From assembly GCA_963807865.1 (NCBI GenBank), contig CAWEDK010000009.1, positions 310,001-374,000 of the forward strand: a stretch of DNA of 64,000 bases, written 5' to 3'. Source of the DNA: VAZQ01 sp963807865. GTDB lineage: Bacteria > Pseudomonadota > Alphaproteobacteria > Rhizobiales > Xanthobacteraceae. A model generated the notes under the pieces. That model did no database searches and had not been told where the DNA came from. It was given only the letters and a program-made list of their open reading frames with translations. Below are positions 1 to 7,730 of the stretch, in pieces (position 1 is the stretch's first letter; each line of letters begins with the position of its first letter). A program made the position numbers and the translations under genes.

Positions 1-702
1 GAGGTCCTCAAGGCCCGGCGCCCGGTCGAGGCCCAAGGTCGCGATCGCCTTGACGGTATTTCCTTGGATCTGTGGCAGCGCGGTCGAAATCTGCTCGGCG
101 ATGAAGTCGATCCGGCCTGCGATCAGGTCCTGCATCGCGGGGCCTGCGCCGCGATACGGCACGTGCGTGATCTTGGTGCCCATCGCGACATCCAGCAGGA
201 CCGCGCAGACATGCGTCCCGGACCCTCCGCCGGCCGAGCCGTACTGCATCTTGGACTGGTTGGCCTTTGCGTAAGCGATGAATTCGGCGAGCGTGCTGCC
301 TGGGAAATTCGGCCGCACGATCAGGACGCGCGCCGAGTCGGAAAACAGCGCCACCTGCTCGAAGTCGGTGACCGCGTTATAAAGCGGCCGCTTGTAGAGG
401 GTCTGGTTGATGGCGAGCACCGCGCTGCCTGACAGCAACAGTGTGTAGCCGTCCGGCGTAGCCTTCGCCACTCGCGCCGCGCCCGTCATGCCGCCGGCGC
501 CGCCGATGTTCTCGACAATGATCTGCTGGCCGAGCAGGTCGGACAGCCGCGCGGCCATGATCCGTCCGATGGTGTCGACCGGACCGCCGGCCGCATACGG
601 CACCACCATGTTCACCGGCCTCGCCGGCCAGTCCTGCGCGGTTGCGCTTCCGGCGAATGCGAACAAGCCACCCAGCGCGGCGGCGATCAATCTTTGGAAC
701 AT
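1..702 (-). CDS. TTT-family (Bug) substrate-binding protein, 3' end outside window
   Basis: Reads from an ATG at 702 to the window edge without a stop (234 codons). A signal peptide (hydrophobic stretch ending near AGSATAQ) is followed by the family pattern WPARPVNMVVPYAAGG, then VENIGGAGG, PDGYTLL and HVPYRG. These are the hallmarks of the periplasmic extracytoplasmic receptor of tripartite tricarboxylate transporters, which captures carboxylates or other small organic ligands. About 90 C-terminal residues are missing. No TctA/TctB membrane gene is visible nearby, as is common for the amplified Bug families. The ligand cannot be told from sequence. Confidence 0.9.
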   Translation of the reverse strand, partial: MFQRLIAAALGGLFAFAGSATAQDWPARPVNMVVPYAAGGPVDTIGRIMAARLSDLLGQQIIVENIGGAGGMTGAARVAKATPDGYTLLLSGSAVLAINQTLYKRPLYNAVTDFEQVALFSDSARVLIVRPNFPGSTLAEFIAYAKANQSKMQYGSAGGGSGTHVCAVLLDVAMGTKITHVPYRGAGPAMQDLIAGRIDFIAEQISTALPQIQGNTVKAIATLGLDRAPGLEDL

Positions 703-969
703 TGTCGACTCCCCATACGCATGAAGTGCGGCCCGGCGTTCGCCTCGACCGCTACAAGCAATTGGCTCGGAGTAAGTTTAGCCAAATATTCAATCGTCCG
801 CATGCGAGGGATCGGGCATGCCAGCCCGGCAGGTTCCAGAAATGCGTGAGGGAGCAGCAGGGGGCGCCGGCAGTCCTCCCGGCATTGCTGTCTTCGCGCA
901 AGCCGGTTTGTAGCATAGCGCGTCGGCCTTGCCGCTTCGGCAGGCGCGACACTCCGAAGCAGCAGTAAG

Positions 970-2262
970 TTACGCCCCCGGTCTCAACCAGTTCAGGCGG
1001 GCCCGCAACCTGCTGAAGGTGTCCCACAGAATCGGGTTTTGCTTGATGAAGCGCTTGGTCCGGCGATACCCCGACGTCAGCGTCACGACGAGCCAGCCTC
1101 CGGGCAATTCCGCTGCCAGATAGTCGTACAGATTGAGCTCGGTATCCGACCAGTCTCGCTTGTAGCCTTCGTCTCCGACGGTGAAATCGAAGCGGGCAAA
1201 TCCGCATTTGATGGCATGGCGCATCAGTTCATTCAGCAGCGCCCGGCCGGGACCGAATCGCGCCAGTTCCCCATCGTGATAGCTCGACAGTACCAGGTAG
1301 TAGGAATCGCGGAACGTCAGGCCGAGGTTGGCGGCCGCCGAAGTCGTGCCGACGTCGAGCCGGCCGACATGCGTGAGCGCGCCCACGTTGTGATCAGTCG
1401 CCACGTCAAGAAAGAATTCGCGGTAGCCGGGCCGCGCAAAGATATTTTCCACGCCCATACGGGCGAACGCGCGAGACTTCTGTGCAATCAGCTCATCGAG
1501 GGTGCGCGCAATATCGCCTGTTTCCTGGACGTCGACGAAACGAACCTCGCCGTGTTCGGCGAGATGCTTGAACTGGCGGCGCTCGCGCTTGCGGGTCGAG
1601 GACGAACGCTTCGCCGCGTAGAATTTGTCCCAGTCGTCCGCGAGCGTTGCGATGTAGGCGCCGCTCGGATGCGGCTGGGTCGGGAGATCGAGAAACGGAT
1701 TGCGCTGAGCGCCGATGGTCTCCGGCATCTTCTGCAGGTCGATCAGGTCGAATCCGAACTCCACCTGGCCACGCAAAAACCTGATGATTTCGTCCCAGAG
1801 TTCGGCGAAGCGCGCTGGCGCGAGACGCTGCGCGAAGTCTTCCGAGAGCAGCGGGGCGTTGTAGTCGCATAATTCCGAGCCGAGCCAGGTGAGGCGGCGG
1901 ATCGGTCCACGGCGCTCGATGGCGAACTGCATGATGAAGAACAGGTGTCCGCCGGCATCGCGCCCCAACACAATCGCTGGCGATGTACCTTTGGGCGCGC
2001 CGATGTGCTGCTGCCACTTGGCGAGCCAGCCGAACCTCTGGAAGGGGGTGCAGTCGGCCGTATGCTCGAACTCCTTCCATTCAGCTTCGACCCCGGCGAG
2101 GTCGGCACAGACGTGAATCTCAATTCCGGCCCAGATTTTCGACACCGTCGGTGCTGATGGTCTGGGTCCGGCGGGCCGTTCGGACCGCTCGGGGGGGCTC
2201 GACGCCGTATGCTTAATCTCGGGCTCGTTGGGGTTGGGGGTGAAATCGCTGCTCTGAGGCAT
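970..2262 (-). CDS. GNAT-type acyltransferase of the CelD/BcsL family
   Basis: A 430-residue protein with a proline/serine-rich N-terminal 45 residues followed by a two-lobed GNAT fold (Acetyltransf_6/BioF2-like). Typical features are EWKEFEHTADCTPFQRFGWL near residue 80, the central KRSSSTRKRERRQ basic helix and a C-terminal lobe ending in RFDFTVGDEGYKRDW. Family members are linked to exopolysaccharide or cellulose production and probably acylate a sugar or peptide; the exact substrate is unknown. It is divergent from the flavoprotein at 2420, with 157 bp between the two starts. No frameshift is seen. Confidence 0.82.
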   Translation of the reverse strand: MPQSSDFTPNPNEPEIKHTASSPPERSERPAGPRPSAPTVSKIWAGIEIHVCADLAGVEAEWKEFEHTADCTPFQRFGWLAKWQQHIGAPKGTSPAIVLGRDAGGHLFFIMQFAIERRGPIRRLTWLGSELCDYNAPLLSEDFAQRLAPARFAELWDEIIRFLRGQVEFGFDLIDLQKMPETIGAQRNPFLDLPTQPHPSGAYIATLADDWDKFYAAKRSSSTRKRERRQFKHLAEHGEVRFVDVQETGDIARTLDELIAQKSRAFARMGVENIFARPGYREFFLDVATDHNVGALTHVGRLDVGTTSAAANLGLTFRDSYYLVLSSYHDGELARFGPGRALLNELMRHAIKCGFARFDFTVGDEGYKRDWSDTELNLYDYLAAELPGGWLVVTLTSGYRRTKRFIKQNPILWDTFSRLRARLNWLRPGA

Positions 2263-2419
2263 GCGGGGTCTCTTGTGGCAACAGGGGAAAAAGGCTCTTG
2301 TCGCGCAATATGTCGCAGCTATTCCTAAACGAAATAGGCTTGGCCCGCGACTATGGGAACCCCTTCAAAGTTCATTAAGTCTCGCGGCGTCAATGGTTGC
2401 GGTACTCCCCGGAGCGGCT

Positions 2420-3637
2420 ATGCGTCATACGGACATCGCAGTCATTGGCGGCGGACTCGCTGGATCCGCAGCCGCCGCCATGCTGGGGCGTGCCGGCGTC
2501 GATGCCGTGCTGATCGATCCGCATCAGGTTCACACGCCGGATTTTCGCTGCGAGAAACTCGACGGCTCGCAGGTTCGCCTGTTCCGCAAAACCGGCATAG
2601 CCGATGCTGTCCTGCAAGCCGCCACCGCGGACGACGAGGTGTGGATCGCCCGCTTCGGTCGCCTGGTCGAGAAACGGCCGAACGATCAATATGGAATTCT
2701 ATATCAAGATCTTGTGAATGGAGTTCGGGCGCAGATCCCGGAGCGCGTTCCGTTTATCGCCGCCAAGGCGACAGCGATCGCGACGAGTTCGGATCGGCAG
2801 AGCGTGACGCTTTCGACCGGCGAGGAGATTTCCGCCAGGTTGATCGTTCTGGCGAACGGCCTCAACATCGGCCTGCGCCACACCGTCGGAATGGGGCGCG
2901 AGGTGCTGAGCTCCAACCATTCGATCAGCATCGGTTTCGACGTGAAGCCGGTGGGGCGGCCGCGCTTCGACTTTCCAGCCTTAACGAGTTTCCCCGATCG
3001 GGTCGCGAGCCGCATGGCCTACGTGACGTTCTTTCCGATTGGCACGGCGATGCGCGCCAATCTTTTTGTCTATCGCGAGATGGCTGATCCATGGCTGCGG
3101 GAGATGCGGACCACGCCGGAAGCGGCGCTGCTGACGCTGCAGCCCAGCCTGCGAAAGTTGCTCGGCGAGTTCGAAATCGTGCAGCCGGTCAAAATCCGTC
3201 CGGTCGATCTCTATGTCACGACCGGCCATCGGCAGGCGGGCGTCGTTCTGGTGGGGGACGCATTCGCGACATCGTGCCCGGCGGCCGGCACCGGCTGCAA
3301 TAAAGTCTTCACCGATGCGGAGCGGCTCTGTCACGTCCACATTCCGCGCTGGCTGGCCGCCCCCGGAATGGGTGCCGAGAAAATCGCGGCGTTTTACGAC
3401 GATCCAGTCAAGACCGATTGCGACGCCGCCAGCGCTGCCAAAGCCTACTACCTGCGCTCGCTGTCCACCGAAACCAGCATGGCCTGGAAGGCGCGGCGGT
3501 TGAGCCGTTTCATCGTCCGGCTGGGCGTCGGCTCGGTGCGGCAGGCGCGGGGCCGGCGGCAGCGGCGGATTGCAGAGCAGGGCCGTTCTGAGGTAGCTAT
3601 GTTCACTGGTGGTTATCCAAACGATACCCCTAAATAA
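2420..3637 (+). CDS. FAD-dependent oxidoreductase/monooxygenase
   Basis: 405 residues from the ATG at 2420, chosen because it directly precedes the dinucleotide-binding motif DIAVIGGGLAGSAAAAMLGR; an upstream in-frame extension lacks such a motif. A second FAD contact is GVVLVGDAFATSCPAAGTG near residue 275. The overall layout is that of PHBH-type flavin monooxygenases or geranylgeranyl-reductase-like oxidoreductases. The C-terminal region is helical and basic (RRLSRFIVRL). No operon partner is visible; it stands between the divergent acyltransferase and a tRNA-like gene. The substrate is not identifiable. Confidence 0.82.
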   Translation: MRHTDIAVIGGGLAGSAAAAMLGRAGVDAVLIDPHQVHTPDFRCEKLDGSQVRLFRKTGIADAVLQAATADDEVWIARFGRLVEKRPNDQYGILYQDLVNGVRAQIPERVPFIAAKATAIATSSDRQSVTLSTGEEISARLIVLANGLNIGLRHTVGMGREVLSSNHSISIGFDVKPVGRPRFDFPALTSFPDRVASRMAYVTFFPIGTAMRANLFVYREMADPWLREMRTTPEAALLTLQPSLRKLLGEFEIVQPVKIRPVDLYVTTGHRQAGVVLVGDAFATSCPAAGTGCNKVFTDAERLCHVHIPRWLAAPGMGAEKIAAFYDDPVKTDCDAASAAKAYYLRSLSTETSMAWKARRLSRFIVRLGVGSVRQARGRRQRRIAEQGRSEVAMFTGGYPNDTPK

Positions 3638-3684
3638 TCCAAATATCTGATATTTTGGGGAAAATTCGCAGAGTGCCAACGTGT

Positions 3685-3761
3685 TCCCCGGTAGCTCAGT
3701 TGGTAGAGCGGACGGTTGTTTCCCGTCAGGTCGATGGTTCGAGCCCATTCCCGGGGAGCCA
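3685..3761 (+). tRNA. tRNA-Asn (GTT)-like gene with unusual features
   Basis: A cloverleaf can be drawn: acceptor TCCCCGG with CCGGGGA, D arm GCTC/GAGC, anticodon stem GACGG/CCGTC, T loop TTCGAGC and encoded CCA. The acceptor and D arm are typical of alphaproteobacterial tRNA-Asn. The anticodon loop TTGTTTC places GTT at 34-36, but has T at 37 and C at 38 where Asn tRNAs carry A A. The 3' side of the T stem has one extra base (CCATTC instead of five bases), giving 77 nt. The extra T may be an assembly error like those seen elsewhere; otherwise the gene may be decayed. Confidence 0.6.
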
Positions 3762-3779
3762 ATCCTACTCTGGTTGTCG

Positions 3780-4679
3780 CTAGCGCCGCCCCAACTCGCG
3801 CCACAACAGGAACAGGCTCGAGGCGACCACGACCGCTGAGCCAATCAGCAGCGCGATCGTCGGCACCTCGCCCCAGACCATGAACCCGAGCGCGATCGCC
3901 CATACCAGCGACAGGTAATAGAACGGCGCGACCGCCGACGCCGGCGCGAGGTGCAGCGCACGCGTCCACCAGTACTGCCCCACCGCGTTCGCCGCGCCGT
4001 TGCCGGCCATCAAGCCGACATCCGTCCAGGTCGGGTTGGTCCAGCCGAACGGCAGCATCAGCGCAAAGAACAGCGTCAAGAACAGCAACTGATAGAGCGT
4101 CAAGGTCTCCGCCGACTCCGTGGCCGTCATCCGCCGCACCGCCGCGGTCACCGAGCCGTAGATCACGGCATTCGCCAGCGCGAACACCGCGCCGATCTGA
4201 AAAGTGTCGGCACCCGGCCGTGTGACGATCAGGACGCCGAGGAGACCGACAAACAGCGCGGTCCAGCGGGCGGCACCGACGATCTCCTTGAAAATCAGGG
4301 CCGCCGCCAAAATGGCCCAGAGCGGCGAAGAGAAATTGATCGCGATCGCGCCGGCAAGCGGCATCATGCTGAAGGCGATCATCAGACAAGTCTGGGAGAC
4401 GCCCTGCGAGGCCGAGCGCCCGAAATGGTGGTGCAGGACCTGTGTGCGGAAAACAGCCAGGCCGGTGCTAGGCAAGATGAACAGCGCGCAGGTCAGCAAC
4501 GACACCAGCGTGCGGGTGAACAGCACCTCGCCGGGCGGATAAAGCTCTACCAGCCATTTTGAGGCGGCGCTCGAGCCGGCGAATAGAACGGTCGCGCCGA
4601 CCATGAAGAAAATGCCGAGAGGCACGCTCTCGCGCCGTCGGGGAGGCGTGTTCGGGTCGGTGCCGCTCGCTTGCGCCAC
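3780..4679 (-). CDS. EamA/DMT-superfamily transporter
   Basis: 299 residues with about ten hydrophobic helices in two EamA halves. The first runs from GIFFMVGATVLFAGSSAASK to VGLLGVLIVTRPG, and the second from GAVFALANAVIYGSVTAAVRR to the C-terminus. A short positively charged loop (RRMTATESAETL) separates them. This is the arrangement of RhaT/YdcZ-like drug and metabolite exporters of the inner membrane. The length is normal and the frame intact. It is convergent with the tRNA-like gene at 3685. The substrate is unknown. Confidence 0.87.
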   Translation of the reverse strand: MAQASGTDPNTPPRRRESVPLGIFFMVGATVLFAGSSAASKWLVELYPPGEVLFTRTLVSLLTCALFILPSTGLAVFRTQVLHHHFGRSASQGVSQTCLMIAFSMMPLAGAIAINFSSPLWAILAAALIFKEIVGAARWTALFVGLLGVLIVTRPGADTFQIGAVFALANAVIYGSVTAAVRRMTATESAETLTLYQLLFLTLFFALMLPFGWTNPTWTDVGLMAGNGAANAVGQYWWTRALHLAPASAVAPFYYLSLVWAIALGFMVWGEVPTIALLIGSAVVVASSLFLLWRELGRR

Positions 4680-4978
4680 GATTTCTCTCGGGGTCGTGAG
4701 TCACCTGCCTGGGCAGTCCGGCCTTATGACACATTGCCGGAGGGCCGCGGCATTCCGGGACGACAGGATTGCGTTCCGCAGGCGCGGGTCTGCCGTGGCG
4801 CTGGGAGGCCTGGCGGGCATTTCGCCCGGATCGAAGAACCTCCATTCCAGCCGGAATCGCCGACATTTTCGCCGCAATATTGGGCAATCCTGTCGGCTGC
4901 CGAGAGGACTCGCTGGTGCGCCACTTCGGGGGCGGTACCGCAGGACACTTCGGCATCGGGGGCTGCCAGGGAGATCAC

Positions 4979-6409
4979 ATGTCCGCAATTTTGCTGGGTC
5001 TGCATCGCCTGAGAGAGATCGTGGCGGCCCTTGCGCTGGTCGCTTTGCTGGCGCCGGCCGCGGTGGCCCAGGAGGCGCGCGGCGAAGCCGCTCCATTGCC
5101 CGCCAGTCCCGCGCCAGCCGCTCCCTTGCCGGCTGCTGCCTTGACGGCCACTCCGGTCGCCGAGGAAAAGCTCAGCGATCCCCAGCTTGAACAGCTGGTG
5201 GCGCCGATCGCGCTGCATCCCGATTCGCTGCTGGCCCAGATCCTAACCGCCGCGACCTATCCGCTCGAAGTCGAGATGGCCGCCCGCTGGGCGAAGGCCA
5301 ATCCCAGCCTCAAGGGCAAGGAACTCGAAGACGCCATGCAGCGTCAGGTTTGGGATCCCAGCGTCAAATCGCTGACCGCGGTTCCCCAAGTGCTGCAGAT
5401 GATGAGCGCGAAGCTTGACTGGACGAAGCAGGTCGGGGACGCCTATCTGGCGCAACCGGACGACATCACCGGGGCGATCCAGCGCCTGCGGTCGAAAGCG
5501 GCCGACAACGGCAATCTGAAGACAACAAAAGAGATGAAGATCACCCGTGTGGACGGACCGCCGCCGGCGATGCCTGGCCTCCGGCGCGAGCCCGAATACA
5601 TCATGATCGAACCGGTCGAGCCCGAGGTGATCTTCGTGCCGGTCTATGACCCGCTGGTCGTGTACGGACCTTGGCCCTGGCCGGTATATTCGCCGTTCTT
5701 CTGGTATCCGCCAGGCTACGTCAGGGTTGGTGTGTTCGGCTTCGGGGCGCCTTGCTTCGTGGGCTCGGCACTGTGGGCGCGCTACGACTGGCGGGCCCGG
5801 CGCATCGGCGTGCACGTCCCGCACTACAATGCGTTCCATCGCACCCGGCTCGCCAATGTCGGAATCAATCAGAACTGGCGGCACAATCCGGTGCACCGGG
5901 GCAATATCGCCTACAACAACGCAGCCCTTCAGCAGCGCTTCGGCCGCCCGGGGATCAACGGCAATCCGGTGGACAACGCGGCGCGGCAGAGCGCCTTGCG
6001 GACTAACCTCCAGCAGAACAATCCCGGCCTGCACCGCCAGGGCCTGACCGGCAACATCAATCGACAACCTAACGGCGTGCCCCGCGCGAATTTGAATCCC
6101 ACAGTCCGGCAGAATGGGATCGGCAACCAGAACGCCGCAATCAATCGGAACATCAACGGAGGCCCGGCCGTCAACCGCAGCGTCAACGTGCCTGGCGGGC
6201 CGGCGGTCAATCGTAACATCACCGGCAATCAGGGTGCGATGGTGAACCGGAACATCTCCGGTCATCAGGCCGTGCAGCGGAGCGCGGCCATGCCCCGCGC
6301 AATGGGTGGCGGAATGCCGGCTGCGCGTCCGATGATGGGAAATCCCGCCGCCGCACGCGCCGTGGCGGCCCCGGCGCGGCCCGCCGCCGGCATCAGCGCG
6401 CGCCGCTGA
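4979..6409 (+). CDS. DUF3300 domain secreted protein with Asn-rich tail
   Basis: 476 residues from the ATG at 4979, which has a ribosome site AGGGAG about 6 bases upstream. A signal peptide ends near AAVAQ. The DUF3300 domain follows (QLVAPIALHPDSLLAQILTA, then VWDPSVKSLTAVPQVLQMM), with a hydrophobic aromatic patch rich in W, P and Y around residue 215-255. The last roughly 190 residues are low-complexity N/G/P/R with repeated (V/I)NRNI(N/T/S)G units. It is probably exported to the periplasm or surface; the function of DUF3300 is unknown. There is no obvious operon partner. Confidence 0.85.
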   Translation: MSAILLGLHRLREIVAALALVALLAPAAVAQEARGEAAPLPASPAPAAPLPAAALTATPVAEEKLSDPQLEQLVAPIALHPDSLLAQILTAATYPLEVEMAARWAKANPSLKGKELEDAMQRQVWDPSVKSLTAVPQVLQMMSAKLDWTKQVGDAYLAQPDDITGAIQRLRSKAADNGNLKTTKEMKITRVDGPPPAMPGLRREPEYIMIEPVEPEVIFVPVYDPLVVYGPWPWPVYSPFFWYPPGYVRVGVFGFGAPCFVGSALWARYDWRARRIGVHVPHYNAFHRTRLANVGINQNWRHNPVHRGNIAYNNAALQQRFGRPGINGNPVDNAARQSALRTNLQQNNPGLHRQGLTGNINRQPNGVPRANLNPTVRQNGIGNQNAAINRNINGGPAVNRSVNVPGGPAVNRNITGNQGAMVNRNISGHQAVQRSAAMPRAMGGGMPAARPMMGNPAAARAVAAPARPAAGISARR

Positions 6410-6716
6410 AAGCGGTGCAGCTTCCTCGCGCTGCGCGCCGGGCAATCCGGTGTCGCGCAGCGCGTGGCGAGCACGTCGGCTAGTCTTGGGCCGCCAGTCC
6501 CGTCCCGTTTTTGGACAGAGATGTAATTTCCCGGGCCACCCACGGCCCGCCGGATCGCGCGGCAACTATGTCTGAAGCTTTATTGGGCGGCGGCTGGACA
6601 GCGGCCGCGGGCCGCGCAATTCTGACGCTCTTCACCAGGGGCTGGTGCAAGAAAATGAATGCAAGAAAAATCAATCCAAAGAAAAACTAATGGTTGCGTA
6701 GTGTGAGGCGTCAGGG
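6410..6716. other. intergenic stretch, probable rcdA promoter region
   Basis: 307 bases without a credible gene. The first two thirds are GC-rich with small CG-rich self-complementary patches. The last 70 bases turn A-rich (runs such as AAGAAAAATCAATCC) before the rcdA start, as expected for a promoter and leader. I cannot fix a -35/-10 pair or a CtrA box by eye. Confidence 0.4.
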
Positions 6717-7226
6717 ATGTTCGAGAAATCGGTCAGCGGGACCGTTTCGTTTGGCGAGCGGCTTGCGAATTCTCAGGCCTTTTCCGACCTGTTCCGCGAC
6801 GGCATGGCGCTGGTCGAGGAGACTGCGGCCTATCTCGACGGTCCCGGCCGGCAGGATTCCAAGAAGCTCGATCGCGGCGCCGCGCTGGCCTATGCGACCG
6901 AGAGCATGCGACTGACCACTCGGTTGATGCAGCTCGCCTCCTGGCTGCTCCTGCACCGCGCCGTGAATGAAGGCGAGATGTCGCTCGCACAGGCTGAAAA
7001 GGAAAAGGCCAAGGTCAAGCTGACAGCCGGCGAGCACACCGACGATCAGAGCGTCAAGCTCCTGCCGGAGCACCTGCGCGTTCTGATCTTGCGGTCGCGG
7101 ACGATACAAATGGCGGTCCGCCGGCTCGACGCCAAGATCCATGCTGGCCAGCCGCGTCCGCGTCCGGAGTTAGGAAATCCGGTCGAGCGCCAGCTCGGCT
7201 TGCTGCGGGCCGCATTCGAGCAGTGA
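6717..7226 (+). CDS. rcdA: RcdA/DUF1465-family protein
   Basis: 169 residues, entirely helical in appearance, with the DUF1465 core SFGERLANSQAFSDLFRDGM, GAALAYATESMRLTTRLMQ and EKEKAKVKL. In Caulobacter, RcdA is an adaptor that helps ClpXP recognise CtrA during the cell cycle; the length agrees (Caulobacter protein about 177). By analogy it would be a cytoplasmic protease adaptor. It is convergent with rpmE, with a shared terminator hairpin at 7254-7275. The name rests on family membership; ClpXP dependence in this organism is inferred. Confidence 0.8.
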   Translation: MFEKSVSGTVSFGERLANSQAFSDLFRDGMALVEETAAYLDGPGRQDSKKLDRGAALAYATESMRLTTRLMQLASWLLLHRAVNEGEMSLAQAEKEKAKVKLTAGEHTDDQSVKLLPEHLRVLILRSRTIQMAVRRLDAKIHAGQPRPRPELGNPVERQLGLLRAAFEQ

Positions 7227-7253
7227 TAGGCAAATCCGGGATCGGCAAGACAA

Positions 7254-7275
7254 AGCCCCCGCTCGCGCGGGGGCT
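7254..7275. terminator. hairpin terminator between rcdA and rpmE
   Basis: A perfect 9-bp stem AGCCCCCGC/GCGGGGGCT with a 4-base loop lies between the convergent stops of rcdA (7226) and rpmE (7304). Read on the minus strand it is followed by TTTGTCTTG, a weak T tract, so it best serves rpmE but could act both ways. Confidence 0.7.
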
Positions 7276-7303
7276 GGATGCTGACCGGCTCTAAAACCGC
7301 CGT

Positions 7304-7531
7304 CTACTTCTTCAGGCCGAGGCCCGCGAATTTCTTCTGGAAACGCGACAACCGTCCGCCGCGGTCGAGCAATTGCTGCTGGCCGCCGGTCCAGGCCGGA
7401 TGCGACTTCGGGTCGATATCGAGGCGCATGGTGTCGCCTTCCTTGCCCCAGGTGGTGCGGGTGGTGAACTCCGTTCCGTCGGTCATGACGATCTTGACGG
7501 TATGATAATCCGGGTGAGTTTCGGGTTTCAT
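7304..7531 (-). CDS. rpmE: 50S ribosomal protein L31
   Basis: 75 residues from MKPETHPDYH. Conserved blocks are HPAWTGGQQQLLDRGGR and RFQKKFAG. The start at 7531 is chosen because homologues begin with this sequence; a longer in-frame extension is not conserved. No Cys pairs are present, so this is the zinc-free form of L31 and would not serve as a zinc reserve. It is a large-subunit protein at the central protuberance and intersubunit bridge. It is convergent with rcdA and divergent from the ABC exporter. Confidence 0.95.
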   Translation of the reverse strand: MKPETHPDYHTVKIVMTDGTEFTTRTTWGKEGDTMRLDIDPKSHPAWTGGQQQLLDRGGRLSRFQKKFAGLGLKK

Positions 7532-7730
7532 GATGGCTCGCTGCGCGCCGGCGCCGGAATTAGATGGGCTGAAAGGTCGCGGCTCTATAACCCACGCATT
7601 CCGGCGAAACAAGCGCGTACCGGCGGCCGGGCGAGCAGTGGCTGCGATTGCCACTTAGGGATCGGCGGGGCATTCTCGCCGCCGCCTTGGAACGCTTCCA
7701 GGCGCATCAAGGCCCGGGAAGAATAAGAAT

